Below the pieces are notes generated by a model. That model ran no database searches, was not told the DNA's origin, and saw only the letters and a program-made list of their open reading frames with translations. The position numbers were made by a program, and so were the translations under genes. From Gautieria morchelliformis (lineage: Eukaryota > Basidiomycota > Agaricomycetes > Gomphales > Gomphaceae), in contig WHVA01000300.1 in the NCBI GenBank assembly GCA_015179125.1, positions 1 to 64,000 on the forward strand: 64,000 bases of DNA, in the 5' to 3' direction. Shown in pieces: positions 47,811-59,032 of the stretch; within the stretch, counting starts at the first letter, position 1, and every line of letters starts with the position of its first letter.

Positions 47811-48628
47811 GGCTTGACTGCATAAAAATAACATAGACTTGCCTGGAGTGTTTGCTGGATTAGAGGGCGCTGCAACTAAAAAATAAGATCAATAAGCTGC
47901 ATAACTACATAAAAATAAAATAGGACTTGCCTCAGGGGGCGTTTTCTGGTTAAGAGGGTGCTGCAACTAAGAAATAAAATCAATAAATGGAATAACTACA
48001 TAAAAATAACATGTGAACTTGCCTGGGAATCCCTCCACGCCCATGATGCCTGCGGCCTGGCACCGCTGAGACCTGCGAGGCTTTTGAACCGCTACTAGTA
48101 GACCGAAGCTGCATTAGAGTAGGAGGAGAAATGATTAAGTGGGAAGATTAAAGAGTGTGGTAGAAGTGCACCGACGAACGAAGTGAAAGTAGAGGGCAAA
48201 GGGTAAGAGAATTTGAGCTCCTCCTACTCTAATGCAGCTTCGGTCTACTAGTAGCGGTTCAAAAGCCTCACAGGTCTCAGCGGTGCCAGGCTGCAGGCAT
48301 CGTGGGCGTGGAGGGATTCCCCAGGCAAGTTCACATGTTATTTTTATGTAGTTATTCCATTTATTGATTTTATTTTTTAGTTGCAGCACCCTCTTAACCA
48401 GCAAACGCCCCCTGAGGCAAGTCCTATTTTATTTTTATGTAGTTATGCAGCTTATTGATCTTATTTTTTAGTTGCAGCGCCCTCTTATCCAGCAAACACC
48501 CCCTGAGGCAAGTCCTATTTTATTTTTATGTAGTTATGCAGCTTATTGATCTTATTTTTTAGTTGCAGCACCCTCTTATCCAGCAAACACCCCAGGCAAG
48601 TCCTATGTTATTTTTATGCAGTCAAGCC
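47811..48628. mobile_element. foldback-type inverted-repeat element with 91-bp sub-repeats
   Basis: The left arm (47811-48131) is the reverse complement of the right arm (48216-48628) around an 84-bp loop. The right arm holds three tandem units of about 91 bp starting GGCAAGT at 48324, 48416 and 48507, plus the start of another at 48595. The left arm has one unit fewer. Outer ends are GGCTTGACTGC and its complement. No coding capacity. Variable tandem units inside long inverted arms are the hallmark of foldback elements. Confidence 0.82.
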
Positions 48629-49579
48629 ACCAGTCTGAGGTATGTACGCACAGTTAATTTATATTATCTGACCTTTTTCTGCTAGGCTCCCCAGCCTTCT
48701 GCTCGACCATCGGTTCCCACTGAAGCCCAGCAGTCGGCCCCCGTCACTCGCAATACCCATGAAGCGTCGTGGTGACCTTGCCACCGACTTGAAAGCGGTT
48801 CATGCCAGGCTCAATCCTTCGCCTCAGCCTTCACAATGAACTCTCTCCCCTGCTCCGTCCACCACTTCGTCCTCGCCAGCTATCTCCAGTATCACCCCTC
48901 CATCTTACCCTGCCAGTCCAGCACCCACCATCGCCGATTCTGCTGATGAAAACATTACATGGGATGGCAAAGCGTTGAGTTATGTTGAGTATGTACGTCG
49001 TTCCACTGTCTCCCTTTGGCATTAGCACAATACTGACATATTTGCTTTTCTGATTGGTCTCTCTCTCCCGTCGCCATCGCATGTCATCACCACAATCGAC
49101 GTCACGTCCCTACATGCACGCGCGTTTCGCTGACGTTACGAACACTACACCACTCCACTCACCTACATTGGCCGTTGCCCTCCAGCCTGCTAACCTATAT
49201 CGCCCATACCGACCCCCCCCCCATGCGCCACCGCGCTCACGCACCGCCTCATTGGCGCCCTCACACATTTGGTGCCCACATCCCCCGTGGGGACAAGCCA
49301 TGTTGGGGGCAGGAGTAGCAGGAAGGCTGTTGCCGCCGATGCGGACACTGATTCTATACTTGCAGCCATTCTCCTCATCATACTTTGAATTTGTTGCTAT
49401 GCTTTGATGTAGTTATAACCTAGCTCGAAGGAAAATATTACAGTATGTTTGCAAGGTTATTATATTATCATAGTAAGTCGGCCACTACCACTACAGGAGT
49501 AGGGCGAAGGGCATACGGTTTGAGCGGAGCTCAAATTGCAACTCAACGTTGCCACTAACCACCACAGGACTCAAGCTTC
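48629..49579. other. degenerate sequence between foldback element and transposase
   Basis: Plus-strand traces such as DLATDLKAVHARLNPSPQPSQ (48.76 kb) and DENITWDGKALSYVEYVRR (48.95 kb) suggest an old coding region, possibly the end of G2 gag or a host of the DNA transposon. Stops are frequent. The transposon's left end should lie here; I could not find terminal inverted repeats. Confidence 0.35.
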
Positions 49580-50403
49580 ATGCCCCCAAAGCTTGCAACT
49601 GGAGTAGCTACTGAACGGTGCAAGCACTGTGCTTACTTTTATGCCAGTCTAAGTGGCCATCTTGCACAGTCAAAGCAGTGTGGAGATAAACACAGAGCTG
49701 GAGGGCAGCGGTAGCTTAGTGGTAAGCCCACCCTGGGGGTTGAGCGTATAAGCTAAGGCTGAGCGTTCAACCCTGGCCCCTCCGGAGATAACACCCTAGA
49801 CACTCTGGCAAATTTCTGCCACACCGATTGCCAATAACATCCGATTGCCTGCCCCAAATATGAATGGTGGTATACTCAACTATCCCTTCCAATTCAGAAC
49901 CGACCCTTTAGGAACATGATGACACCTACTCCAATTATCTAATCCATCCAACCGACGCATTGGAGTGCCGGGTACCTGTACTATCATGAGTTGTCACACT
50001 AACAGCCGGAGGCTGGGCCAGAAACATTGGCAGTAGACTGCAGCTGCTGCCACTCGTTGGGGTGTGGGAAAGGTGTCAAGGTGGTGTCGCAGCTGAGGGG
50101 TACAAACTGAAGTACACATGGGTATTACATGCCCAAATAAGCCGTGGAAGGTCGATTACTATGTGGTTTATGGGTTGGACTGTTTGGCTTTAAAGAGGTG
50201 CTGAGGGAGTATTGGTGTCTCGGCAGCATGATCATCCTTATATACCAAAAACACACCCCGCTTCACACAAGCACGGATCAGCTCAGGGGTCACCCACTGA
50301 GCACATGCAGAGATAGAGACAACAAGGATGGTTAGATTACAAGGGACAAGTTAGAAAAATGCATCGTCTTACATAGGGCAAGGCCCCAAAAGACAAAAAT
50401 GGA

Positions 50404-50434
<31 letters not shown>

Positions 50435-53400
50435 CACAGAGCTGAACAGACTACTATTTATGCCTCAGCACTCTATTCCAAATATGGAGCCAGATCATCA
50501 GGCTCTCAACCCACTTATACTCAGCCTGCATTTCAGGCTGCAGAGTCTTCATCTGTGCTTAGCCGGGAGCCCACAACTCCTGAAAGACCTGGTCAATCCA
50601 AGCGACCTCATTTTTTCTCTCCCACTCGTTCTATAGATGGGGACATTATCATGGAACAAATCGCCAAAATCGCCATTCCCCAAGAATTGTCTGAAGCAGA
50701 GCCTACTGCTTCTGCTTCAAACAGGGTGCCCCAACAAACATAGTTCCGCCAACAAATGTTGGAATGGATATTTTTGAAGTCAGGCCATTTGCCGATGCAT
50801 CTATTACTTATGGGAAGGGAGAAACTGCCTTTGAGCATATCAGGCAAAACTGGGAACATTCAGATATTCCTGAATACCCATTTACTAGTCGAGCTGAATG
50901 GAGCTTGGTAGAGTGGCTTGGAACCTCAGGGATTTCAAATGGTCAGATTGATAGCTTGCTAAAAATGAAATGGGTAATTTGTTGCTCATGGCAACAAAAG
51001 TATAGAACTAACATTGTTATGCCATTCTTTCAATTACAGATGCAGGATAATCCACCTTCATTCAAGTCAGCTAAAGAAATGTGGAAGCAAATTGATGATC
51101 ATATTGAAGCTGGGCCTGCCTGGCATGTCAAAGAGGTTATCTTGCCTGAGGCACCAAATGAGCCTCAAATTCTTTACTATCGGGATATTGTGGAATGCTT
51201 GAAATACCTTGAACAGAATCCTGCATTTGATGGCTTTATGAATTATGAGCCTGTCCTATGGTCCTCTGATGAAGAGCTCAGTGCTGCTTCACGTGTATAT
51301 GGAGACATCAATACTGGAAATGCTTGGCATGAGTTGCAGTCCAAGGCACCTGAAGGTGTAACTATCTTGCCTGCTATTCTGGCATCAGATGCCACCCATG
51401 TTACAAATTTCTCTGGAGATGGGAAGGTGCATCCTGTATATGCTTCAAATGGACATATCCAATCTGCTATACGTAACCAGCCAAGCCGACGTGCATTTAT
51501 CCTAGTTGGATTCATACCTGTTTGCAAATTTGGAAAGACTGAATTCCCAAACAAAACCAAGGATGAGAAGATGCCTGGTCGATTACAGGCAAGTTTGTTT
51601 CATCAGTGCATGTCAATCATTACAGAAACCCTCAAGGATGCAGGCAAAAAGCCCATTCGTATGCCAGATACAAAGGGGGATCTCCGCTGGTTTCTGATTT
51701 TTCTAGTCCTCTATCTTGCAGATAAGGAGGAGCAAAATCTAATAGCATGCCTTGGAAAGAACTCATGCATAACATGCTTGGCTGAAACCAAGGATTTGGG
51801 AAATTATGAAATCTGTGATGTTCCTACTGGGAATGCTATCCTAAGCAAGATACAAAGTGTCCGTGACACTGTTGGTCCAGATGCAGATACATGGACCTTT
51901 ATCATGGCAGCTATCAGTGTGCAACTAAGTGGTGTAGAGCATCCATTCTGGAAAGACTTGCCACACACTGATATTTGCCAAGTTATTTGCAATGATGTGC
52001 TCCATGGACTTCATAAGGCTTTCAATGACCACACTGCCAAATGGTGTAGGAATATTGTTAGGGATTATGAAATTGACAAGTGGTTCCGTTGCCTCCCAAA
52101 GCAGCATGGATTCAGACATTTTCTTCAGGCATATCCAAGATTTCTCAGTGGTCAGGAAGAGAATGGAAAGATCTTGAAAGGAACTTCCTCCCAGTAATCT
52201 ATAGAGTTGTTAAAAGCGATATCATCCAGGCAGTCAGAGCTGAACTGGACTTCATTTTTACTGCACAATGGAAACACCTGAGTGAAGGGGACTTACAGCA
52301 TCTTTCAGAGTTTGATCAAATCTATGATATCCATCGAGAAGCTTTTGTCAGGGATGGTGGCCGCCAAGTCAAGAGAGGGGAGGATAATTGGGCAATACCT
52401 AAAAAGCATAGTCGAAAACATTATGCTGATAATATACGATGGGCTGGTGCAACAAACAATTATAACACTGAGATATCAGAGCGTTATCACATTGATATGG
52501 TCAAGTGGGCATTTGAACATACAAATCGGAAGGAATATCTTGCCCAAATGATCCTTTGGTTAACACGTCAGGACAAGATTCGACAGCGGTCACTTTATTT
52601 CCATTGGATTGACAATGACTGGTCCGACAACAATATTGAGACTGGAAACATAATAGGCCTACAAGTTGAAAATCATGATGCAGATGATGATGATGATGAG
52701 GCTATCATACAACCAGATGTAGTGGGAGATATTGAGGGAGTTCAATCTATGTCAGACATTACTGTCCGTCGACTCAAAGCAAAGGGTCACATGTCTCATA
52801 ACAAACCTTCACATGCAGTTGCTCGTCGTCCTCCATTTCCATGGAATGATATATATGCTATTGCTACCACGTATCAAATCCCACAGCTTGTGAAAGAACT
52901 TGTTATGTTCCTGCTTAAGCAGAAAATGCCTGATATTACAATTCAACGCCTTAATCAGTTGCTTCAAACTACACCATTACCAGACATTTGGCAGAATATA
53001 GCAGTCTGGACTCAAATATCCATTGCCTTACCAGTGGTTGGAGTTTCTGATGATACTGTGGAGAGACGAACAATTCTTGCCCGACTCAAAACTGCAAAGA
53101 GTAATATAGCTTGTTTTGACACTGTGCTTCTTGATCCACATGGTGAGGAGGGAACTGAACAAGTCAGATTGGCCAGTAAAGATACCTTATTTATTTAAAC
53201 ATTTTCAATCATTTCTTACACGCATTTTTATAGGACTTCACATAGCACAAGTGAGGCTGATATTTGCAGCCTCAAAGGATGTTACAGGCAAGAAAAAGGA
53301 ATTGCCTGGAGGACTTCCAGTACCCAAACTATTTGCATATGGTGAATGGTTCTCCAAGCCACATCCAGAGCCATCTAAATATATTGACATGTTTGAGGTA

Positions 53401-53604
53401 AAAAGGCTGCGAGACAAGAATGGGGAGAAACAAGGAGGGATAGTTCCAATTGAATGGATTGTACAACCATGCCCCCTTGTTCCACGGTATCCCCAAGGTG
53501 ATGTAGGACAGTTGGACTTTGATGAGTACACATGTTTGGAGAAGTATGACAGGTTTTTCATCAATTCGTTTCATGATCAACTTACATATCAGACAGTGGG
53601 GTAA
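49580..53604 (+). pseudogene. Plavaka-type DNA transposase, interrupted by a SINE
   Basis: Start ATG 49580. A Cys/His finger (CKHCAYFYASLSGHLAQSKQC) opens the protein, is cut by the SINE after HRA, and resumes at 50445. The main body (50.76-53.6 kb) has RPFADASITYGKGETAF, YRDIVECLKYL, ILASDATHVTNFSGDGK, GDLRWFLIFLVLYLADKEEQ and NDVLHGLHKAFNDHTAKWC, typical of Plavaka (CMC-like) transposases of Agaricomycetes. The C-terminal half is in another frame (SGREWKDLERNFLPVIYR). Introns are seen at about 50.97-51.04 kb (GTAATT...TTACAG) and 53.17-53.23 kb. One-base losses near 50.72 and 52.12 kb break it; both lie in homopolymers. Confidence 0.85.
49701..50431 (+). mobile_element. tRNA-derived SINE with poly(A) tail
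   Basis: Flanked by a perfect 13-bp target duplication AAACACAGAGCTG (49688-49700 and 50432-50444), ending in about 25 A. The 5' head has a pol III A box TAGCTTAGTGG (49712-49722) and B box GTTCAACCC (49765-49773), spaced as in a tRNA. At 731 bp it is long for a SINE. It disrupts the zinc-finger codons of the transposase. Confidence 0.85.
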
Positions 53605-53972
53605 TGGTATACACTGTATGGTAAATGTTTTTCTTCACATGTCAGATACTAGGGTACTCTTACATGTCAGTTCTGAAATGTATGGTCATATCAAGCAATA
53701 GATATCTGTATTTCTTCCACAGTTCAGTGGGTGTTCCACTTACGTCCACCAGTGCTAGAAACTCCAGAAGAAGCTTTCTCGGTAAGCAAGGTGTCTCATT
53801 TTATTCCAACACACATGATGATCATGGCCCTCAGAGTGGCCTGCCGACTCCGGACAACACCTGTAGATGGTCTTCAAGATGCACTATGTGAATCCCAGCT
53901 CAAGTAGGTAAACAAATTCTGAGACTGCATGGACTGGACCCTCTTGGATGCCAAATCCACCCTTGCAAAGGC

Positions 53973-54208
53973 TGTAAGGGCAACCCTGGCTGGTTGTGGA
54001 GATCACACTACCACACAACTGACAAGGGGAAATCCAAAGTATGTATAAATGAACAGAGTATACAAGGAAGGGGATTCTCACCTGACAAGGGGAAATCCAA
54101 AGAGAAAAGTCTAAGGACCCCCAATGTCAGCGAGCCCGTATTATACTACGCTGCACAGCCAGGGACAACATTTGGTACCCGCCATCAACCCTGCATCCCC
54201 CTGACCTC
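53973..54208 (-). repeat. G3 LTR, inverted copy, first half
   Basis: Reverse complement of the end of the LTR at 57240-57729, starting TGTAAGGG. Cut at 54208 by the hairpin-rich element; the rest lies at 56861-57096. Confidence 0.85.
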
Positions 54209-54400
54209 TGTAAAGAAGTGGATTCAGAGGGGGGGGGGTCCACAAGACCCCACTGTATAGTATTGCGTGGGAACCGCCGGCAGTTCCCCAGCTTAATCTT
54301 TACCTGTCACTGTCACTACGTAGCATCTGAATTACCACAAACTGGTTGAATTCAGCGTGCCCTTGTGATAAACAGGTATCAAGCCACTCTTGAACCTTCT
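54209..54400 (+). repeat. hairpin-rich element 5' LTR (right boundary approximate)
   Basis: Matches 56662-56855 through CTTGTGATA and then diverges. It contains the stem-loop GGGAACCGCCGGCAGTTCCC. Confidence 0.82.
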
Positions 54401-54949
54401 GCAGTCTTTTAAAAAAGACTGCAGTGCAGACGGTGGTTCGCCATTGAGAACGCTGTCGCCACGATGTTTTCATCGCGGGAATATTCCGAGTCCGAGTTGG
54501 ACTCGATGATGGAGAGGAGGAAGGGACAGCTCACTCGCTGGGTGAAGGTGTGCGAGATGACGCCCAGCGAGGCGTGGTTCTGGGCAGAGGCCAGCGAGGA
54601 GCGTTGGCAAAGCCTCTGCAGGGCCATGGACAAACGCGATGGCGTCCCTCTGGGACGCATCCACGCGCCACGGCACCTCCAGCACCCTCAGGCCTTCCAG
54701 CAGCCGGCCAGACAGGTCGGCCATGCTGTGCGTGATGCGCGACGTGACGTCGCACTCGTCGACGCCGCCTCCACCACCCACACCACGCATCCGCGCTCTA
54801 GGTTGCCCCAGGCGCACACGGACGATGGCACACGCTCCAAGGTGTGTGCATCCACCGTGGGGAACCCCCAGGAGCCCCCCAGAGCTGTGAAGGACCCGCG
54901 TAAGCCGCCTTCGCCGCGCAGTGTCATCCGCGGGCCCCAGGTGCCATAC

Positions 54950-55480
54950 CGGCTGCCCTGCTCGTTCCCAGCGAGTGGGAACGGTGGTGCATGCTCCAAG
55001 GAGCATGCATCCACCTCTGGGGGCCCTCCAGAGGCCCCCAGAACCGGCCAAACATCGCGAATGCCGCGCCCGGCGCCCGCGGCCATCCACCCTCGCCTGC
55101 GGCCCCAGGGGCCACCATGCTCGCTCACAGCGAGCGGGAACGGTGGTGCACGCTCCTTAGAGCATGCACCCACCTCTGGGGCCCTCCAGAGGCCCCCAGA
55201 GTCGGCCGGACGCCGCGCAGCGTCATCCGCGGTCGCACGCGGCCCCAGGCGCCGTCCCGGCCGCCCTGCTCGCTACCAGCGAGTGGGAACGGTGGTGTAT
55301 GCTCTGTAGAGCGTGCATCCACCTCTGGGGACCCTCCAGAGGTCCCCAGAGCCGCCCAGATGTCGCGCACGCCGCGCAACGACATCCGCGCGCCCCGGCT
55401 GCCCCGCTCGTTCCCAGCGAGCGGGAACGGTGCTGCACGTCCCAAAGGACGTGCACCCACCGCTGGGAGCCCTCGAGGGG
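54950..55480. repeat. tandem repeats of 138-159 bp made of palindromes
   Basis: Four units, with GCGAG(T/C)GGGAACG at 54971, 55130, 55279 and 55417. Each contains three stem-loops: CGTTCCCAGCGAGTGGGAACG, GCATGCTCCAAGGAGCATGC and the TCTGGGGGCC/GGCCCCCAGA pair. Sequence between the stems is less conserved than the stems. Confidence 0.85.
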
Positions 55481-55855
55481 CCCCCAGAGGCCGCCGGGCG
55501 CCGCGAAAGCCACGCCCGCAGGGCCGCCCCCGTCAGCGGCGGGTGCCACGCGGCGCACCGGGTCCCCAGCAGACACCCAGGCTGCTGGGGCTCCCTGCCG
55601 CATGCCAGGGCCGGCCCACCGCCGCGTCCGCGTTCGCGTGCGGGCCCAGAGGCGGTCCCAGCCGCCAGACTCTCTCCTGTCAAGGAGGGAGGGTGCGGCA
55701 CGCCCCAAGGGGTGTGCATCCGCACCTGGGGACCCACCAAAGGTCCCCAGAAGCTCCCGGTTGTGGCATATGTCGCAACCGCCGCATTGCCGGCCCCCTG
55801 CGGAGCCACCGCCATTAGTGTGTGACAGTCTGCAGCTAACGAATGCAGTCACAAT

Positions 55856-56155
55856 GTGGAAGACCTGTGCCGAAAGGAACGGGACAAGCAGCGAATGCCG
55901 CCGCCAGCCGTCCTGGTCGAACAGGACGTAAGGTTCGGGAACGGACCTCAAGAGCAACCGGCTGCCCCCACGGACAGCTGCAAGATGATCCAACAGATCG
56001 TCAGAAAGTGTGCCTCTGCCTGCATCACATGCCTGGCACAAATGCACATCCGTTGTGTCCAGGTCCATGGACACAATGCCCAGCGGCTGTATGCAGCCGC
56101 TGGCCTGTTAATGAAGTGGTCAAGTATTGACCGCTTCGGTAATTTCATTGCGTAG
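55856..56155 (+). other. small open frame (99 codons) in the hairpin-rich element
   Basis: ATG-initiated frame with MEDLCRKERDKQRM and IVRKCASACITCLAQMHIRC. It has no resemblance I know. It is the only frame in the element not made mostly of GC-rich repeat units, so it might be translated, but it may equally be chance. Confidence 0.3.
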
Positions 56156-56660
56156 GGCTCCTCCGAGTCCTACGGGTGACATCATGTCACAAAGCAGTCA
56201 ATTATTGACCGCTTGGTTATTCCTTGCATAGGGCCCTGCCAGGTCCTATGGCTGCATAACTGCTATCCTTCGCAGTTAGGCACCAATGATGCCTAGATCA
56301 TTGGCTGTTCAGTTCCCCACAGACATCACCTGTCTGTGGGTTTGAGAGCATTCAAGTTGTTCTCAACCATGGGTTTCGGTTCAGAGGGGGAAGAACCATG
56401 CCCCCAAACCAACCAACCACCCACTACAACTGGGGAGTGCCGGTGAAGCCGGCACAACCACTGGTGTTCAGAATGATGAACACCAGAACAGATGTATTGG
56501 CACTATGCCAACACATCTGCCATGATGCCATGTCATGGCATCAGATCTGCGGTTATTCTGAGGTACATCAGAATGACCTGGTCCACACACCCATCCCTTT
56601 CTCAAGGTCAAAGGGGCGCTTCTTTTGGCTCACCCGGTGGGTTCCTTCTAGAAGGGGAGG
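56115..56660. repeat. chain of at least 15 consecutive short hairpins
   Basis: Successive inverted repeats with almost no unpaired sequence between them. Examples: GTGACATCATGTCAC (56176), CCAATGAT..ATCATTGG (56283-56304), CCCACAGAC..GTCTGTGGG (56316-56340), GTGCCGG..CCGGCAC (56437-56455), CTGGTGTTCA..TGAACACCAG (56461-56486), a nested CAGATGT/TTGGCA stem (56489-56519), TGATGCCATGTCATGGCATC (56523) and ATTCTGA..TCAGAAT (56555-56574). Stems are 7-10 bp, many perfect, others with G-T pairs. Confidence 0.9.
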
Positions 56661-56661
56661 G

Positions 56662-56855
56662 TGTAAAGAAGTGGATTCAGAGGGGGGGGGGTCCACAAGA
56701 CCCCACTGTATAGTATTGCGTGGGAACCGCCGGCGGTTCCCCAGCTTGATCGCATCTTACTCTTACCTGTCACTACGTAGCATTCAGAATACCACTCATT
56801 GGTCAAGTTCTGCAGTGCCCTTGTGATACAAGGTCCTAAGATCGACATCTTTACA
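56662..56855 (+). repeat. hairpin-rich element 3' LTR (194 bp)
   Basis: Starts TGTAAAGA, ends TCTTTACA, preceded by a polypurine tract and followed by target duplication ACCTC. Confidence 0.9.
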
Positions 56856-56860
56856 ACCTC

Positions 56861-57096
56861 CCTGACCCTTGATCAACCCTTGATGCCACCTATTATGCGA
56901 GTCGCTTGATTTCCAACACTGTTCCGAGAGCGGAAGTTGGAAATTGGAGTGGAACTGGCAAGGCGAACAGAACTGGTGGAAGTTCTCCCAGAAGCGGAAT
57001 CATTTCCAAAAGCAGAGGCGGAGATGGAATCGGAACCGGAACTGGAGTCAGAAATGGAGTCGGAACTGGGAATGGAAAACAGGGTGTCCCCTGACA
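56861..57096 (-). repeat. G3 LTR, inverted copy, second half
   Basis: Continues the inverted LTR after the hairpin-rich insertion, ending CCCCTGACA. With 53973-54208 it makes about 472 bp, close to the 490 bp of the right copy. Confidence 0.85.
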
Positions 57097-57239
57097 AAGG
57101 CCAAGGAAGACAGTACTACAATGCAGACACATTAGGCAAAGCAGTTACGGTGCTAAAACTGTACATAGTGAGCAATCAAAATATATACAATCACTGAGTA
57201 GGAAATGGAATGAGTTCAGGATGTGAATCACTCCAATAC

Positions 57240-57729
57240 TGTCAGGGGACACCCTGTTTTCCATTTCCAGTTCCGACACCGCACCCAGTTCCGACTCCAT
57301 TTCCGACTTCGCTTCCAGTTCCGATTCCATCTCCGCCTCCGCTTTCGGAAATGATTCCGCTTCTGGGAGAACTTCCACCAGTTCTGTTCGCCTTGCCAGT
57401 TCCACTCCAATTTCCAACTTCTGCTCTCGGAACAGTGTCGGAAATCAAGCGACTCGCGTAATAGGTGGCATCAAGGGTCGATCAAGGGTCAGGGTGGTCA
57501 AGGAGATGCAGGGTTGATGGCGGGTGCCAAGTGTTGTCCCTGGCTGCGCAGCGTAGTATAATACGGGCTCGCTGACATTGGGGGTCCTTAGACTTTTCTC
57601 TTTGGATTTCCCCTTGTCAGGTGAGAATCCCCTCTCTTGTATACTCCGTTCATTTATACATACTTTGGATTTCCCCTTGTCAGTTGTGTGGTAGTGTGAT
57701 CTCCACAACCAGCCAGGGTTGCCCTTACA
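57240..57729 (+). repeat. G3 5' LTR (490 bp)
   Basis: Starts TGTCAGGGGACACC, ends GCCCTTACA. It lies 143 bp from its inverted partner and directly upstream of the G3 gag, so it serves as the 5' LTR of that gag. The first half is a pyrimidine-rich TTCCGAYTCC array. No matching 3' LTR is found in the window. Confidence 0.85.
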
Positions 57730-57916
57730 GCAGAAAAGTCTCTCCCCTAGAGGACCGGCGGTCGTACTGCGCGTTGCATTCACCATAGGTGCGTTCGGAA
57801 TCGGAGACAGCAACTCGGAGATTGCAACCTCTTCCGCACACACAGCGTATGACAGCCCCTCTTCTTATGTCGAGCTCCCAACCCCGGAAATACCGTCCCA
57901 TATTTCTCCTTCCAAC

Positions 57917-59032
57917 ATGGATCCGGACAATCACCTTCAGAATATGGAGGAGGAATTGAGGCGGAACTGGATGAAGACCGACGCAATTGAAACAGCCTTA
58001 CAAGTGATTTTGGCTAAATTAGATATTCCACAAAGTGGTGGAAATGAAATGCTGGATGATCTGGATTTCGGAAAAGTGGAAGTAGCGGAAGAGAGGGTCT
58101 CCACGAAGTTAGCAAAGGTCAAACCTGCAACTCCGGTGGACTTTGACGGAGATCGGGAGAAGGGACGCGCATTCTTCAACACATGCAGCATCTACTTCGC
58201 AATTGTCAGGGACCTCTTTCCGAACGACCAGGCTCGGATTCACTGGGCATTGTCCTTTTTCAAGTCGGACCGCGCAGCCCATTTTGCAAACAAGGTGATC
58301 CGACATGAAGCAAAGGGAAAGGGAAACTACTTCCGGGACTGGGACGCCTTCGAGAAAACATTTTCCGACCAGTTCTGCCCGAAAAACGAGCAGCTCACAG
58401 CCCTTACGAAGCTTGAGGGAACCAGCTGGTACCAGGCCAAGGATCCGGTCGATGACTACATCGATCGCTTCCAGGAGCTCATTGACGTTGCGGAGTATGA
58501 TGACGACAAGACGATCGTCATCAAATTCCGACGAGGACTTGATCCGACACTCCAGAACCAAGTCGCGCTGCTTGGGGATGGAGCTCCAGATTTCGATGAC
58601 CCAGAAGGGTGGTACCAAGCTGCACAGAGGGTGTCCCGGAACAGGGAAGCAAATGAGGCCTTCGTGGAGACAAGCCAGAACATGACACGCAGTTCCACTT
58701 GTCCTACTCCACCTCTGCCAAAACCCAGAAGCGCATTCATTCCCACACGGAAACTATTTCTGACGCTTGCTCCGCCTGCTCCTATTAGGAACCATAGCCC
58801 TCCTCCCTTGAAGAGCGGCCCTGCCCCAATGGATGTTGACCACATGCATGGAAAAGGCCGCGGAACTATCACCTGCTTCCGATGTCGACAACCAGGCCAC
58901 TATGCTCGCGAGTGCCCCCAAGCCTTTGATATCCGGCTTATGACCACAGAGGAGAAACTCGAGCTCCTTCCAGAGTTCCTCCTTTGCTATGTAACGTCCC
59001 ATCCCAGGCCACCAGTAACTCCGAGCAACTAG
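57917..59032 (+). pseudogene. G3 Ty3/gypsy gag with CCHC knuckle
   Basis: First in-frame ATG at 57917 (MDPDNHLQNMEEEL), 187 bases after the LTR. Contains VDFDGDREKGRAFFNTCSIY, HWALSFFKSDRAAHFA, WDAFEKTFSDQFCPKNEQLT, WYQAKDPVDDYIDRFQELID and the knuckle CFRCRQPGHYARECP near residue 335, then TTEEKLELLPEF. Native sequence appears to end near 58985; the last 15 or so codons belong to the inverted pol segment. The gag itself looks unbroken. A decayed relative is at 16.56-18.67 kb. Confidence 0.88.

Larger units (their letters stand above)
54209..56855 (+). mobile_element. hairpin-rich non-autonomous LTR element (2647 bp)
   Basis: Direct terminal repeats starting TGTAAAGA (54209 and 56662), the right one ending TCTTTACA, with a 5-bp target duplication ACCTC (54204-54208 and 56856-56860) and a polypurine tract GAAGGGGAGGG (56651-56661) before the 3' LTR. 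These are the hallmarks of an LTR retrotransposon, but no gag or pol is encoded. The interior consists of a GC-rich part (54.4-55.85 kb) and a part at 56.1-56.65 kb, both built from consecutive short inverted repeats. Two small frames exist: one at 54464 (DSMMERRKGQL) and 55856-56155. It inserted into the inverted G3 LTR, so it is younger than that. A decayed relative lies at 18671-20380. Confidence 0.9.

Noticed and set aside
54464-56074. Several 160-280 codon open frames on both strands in the GC-rich block
   Set aside because: All frames are open at once because the DNA is GC-rich and palindromic; the sequence repeats as hairpins rather than as protein, and there is no family signature.
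54209-56855. MITE or foldback explanation for the hairpin element
   Set aside because: Its terminal repeats are direct, it has a polypurine tract before the right repeat, and a 5-bp duplication typical of LTR integrase.
57145-57417. Glu/Arg-rich 90-codon frame in the G3 LTR and its inverted twin
   Set aside because: It is an LTR repeat of GGAACTGG words read as codons; the same peptide appears from the inverted copy because the LTR is repeated.
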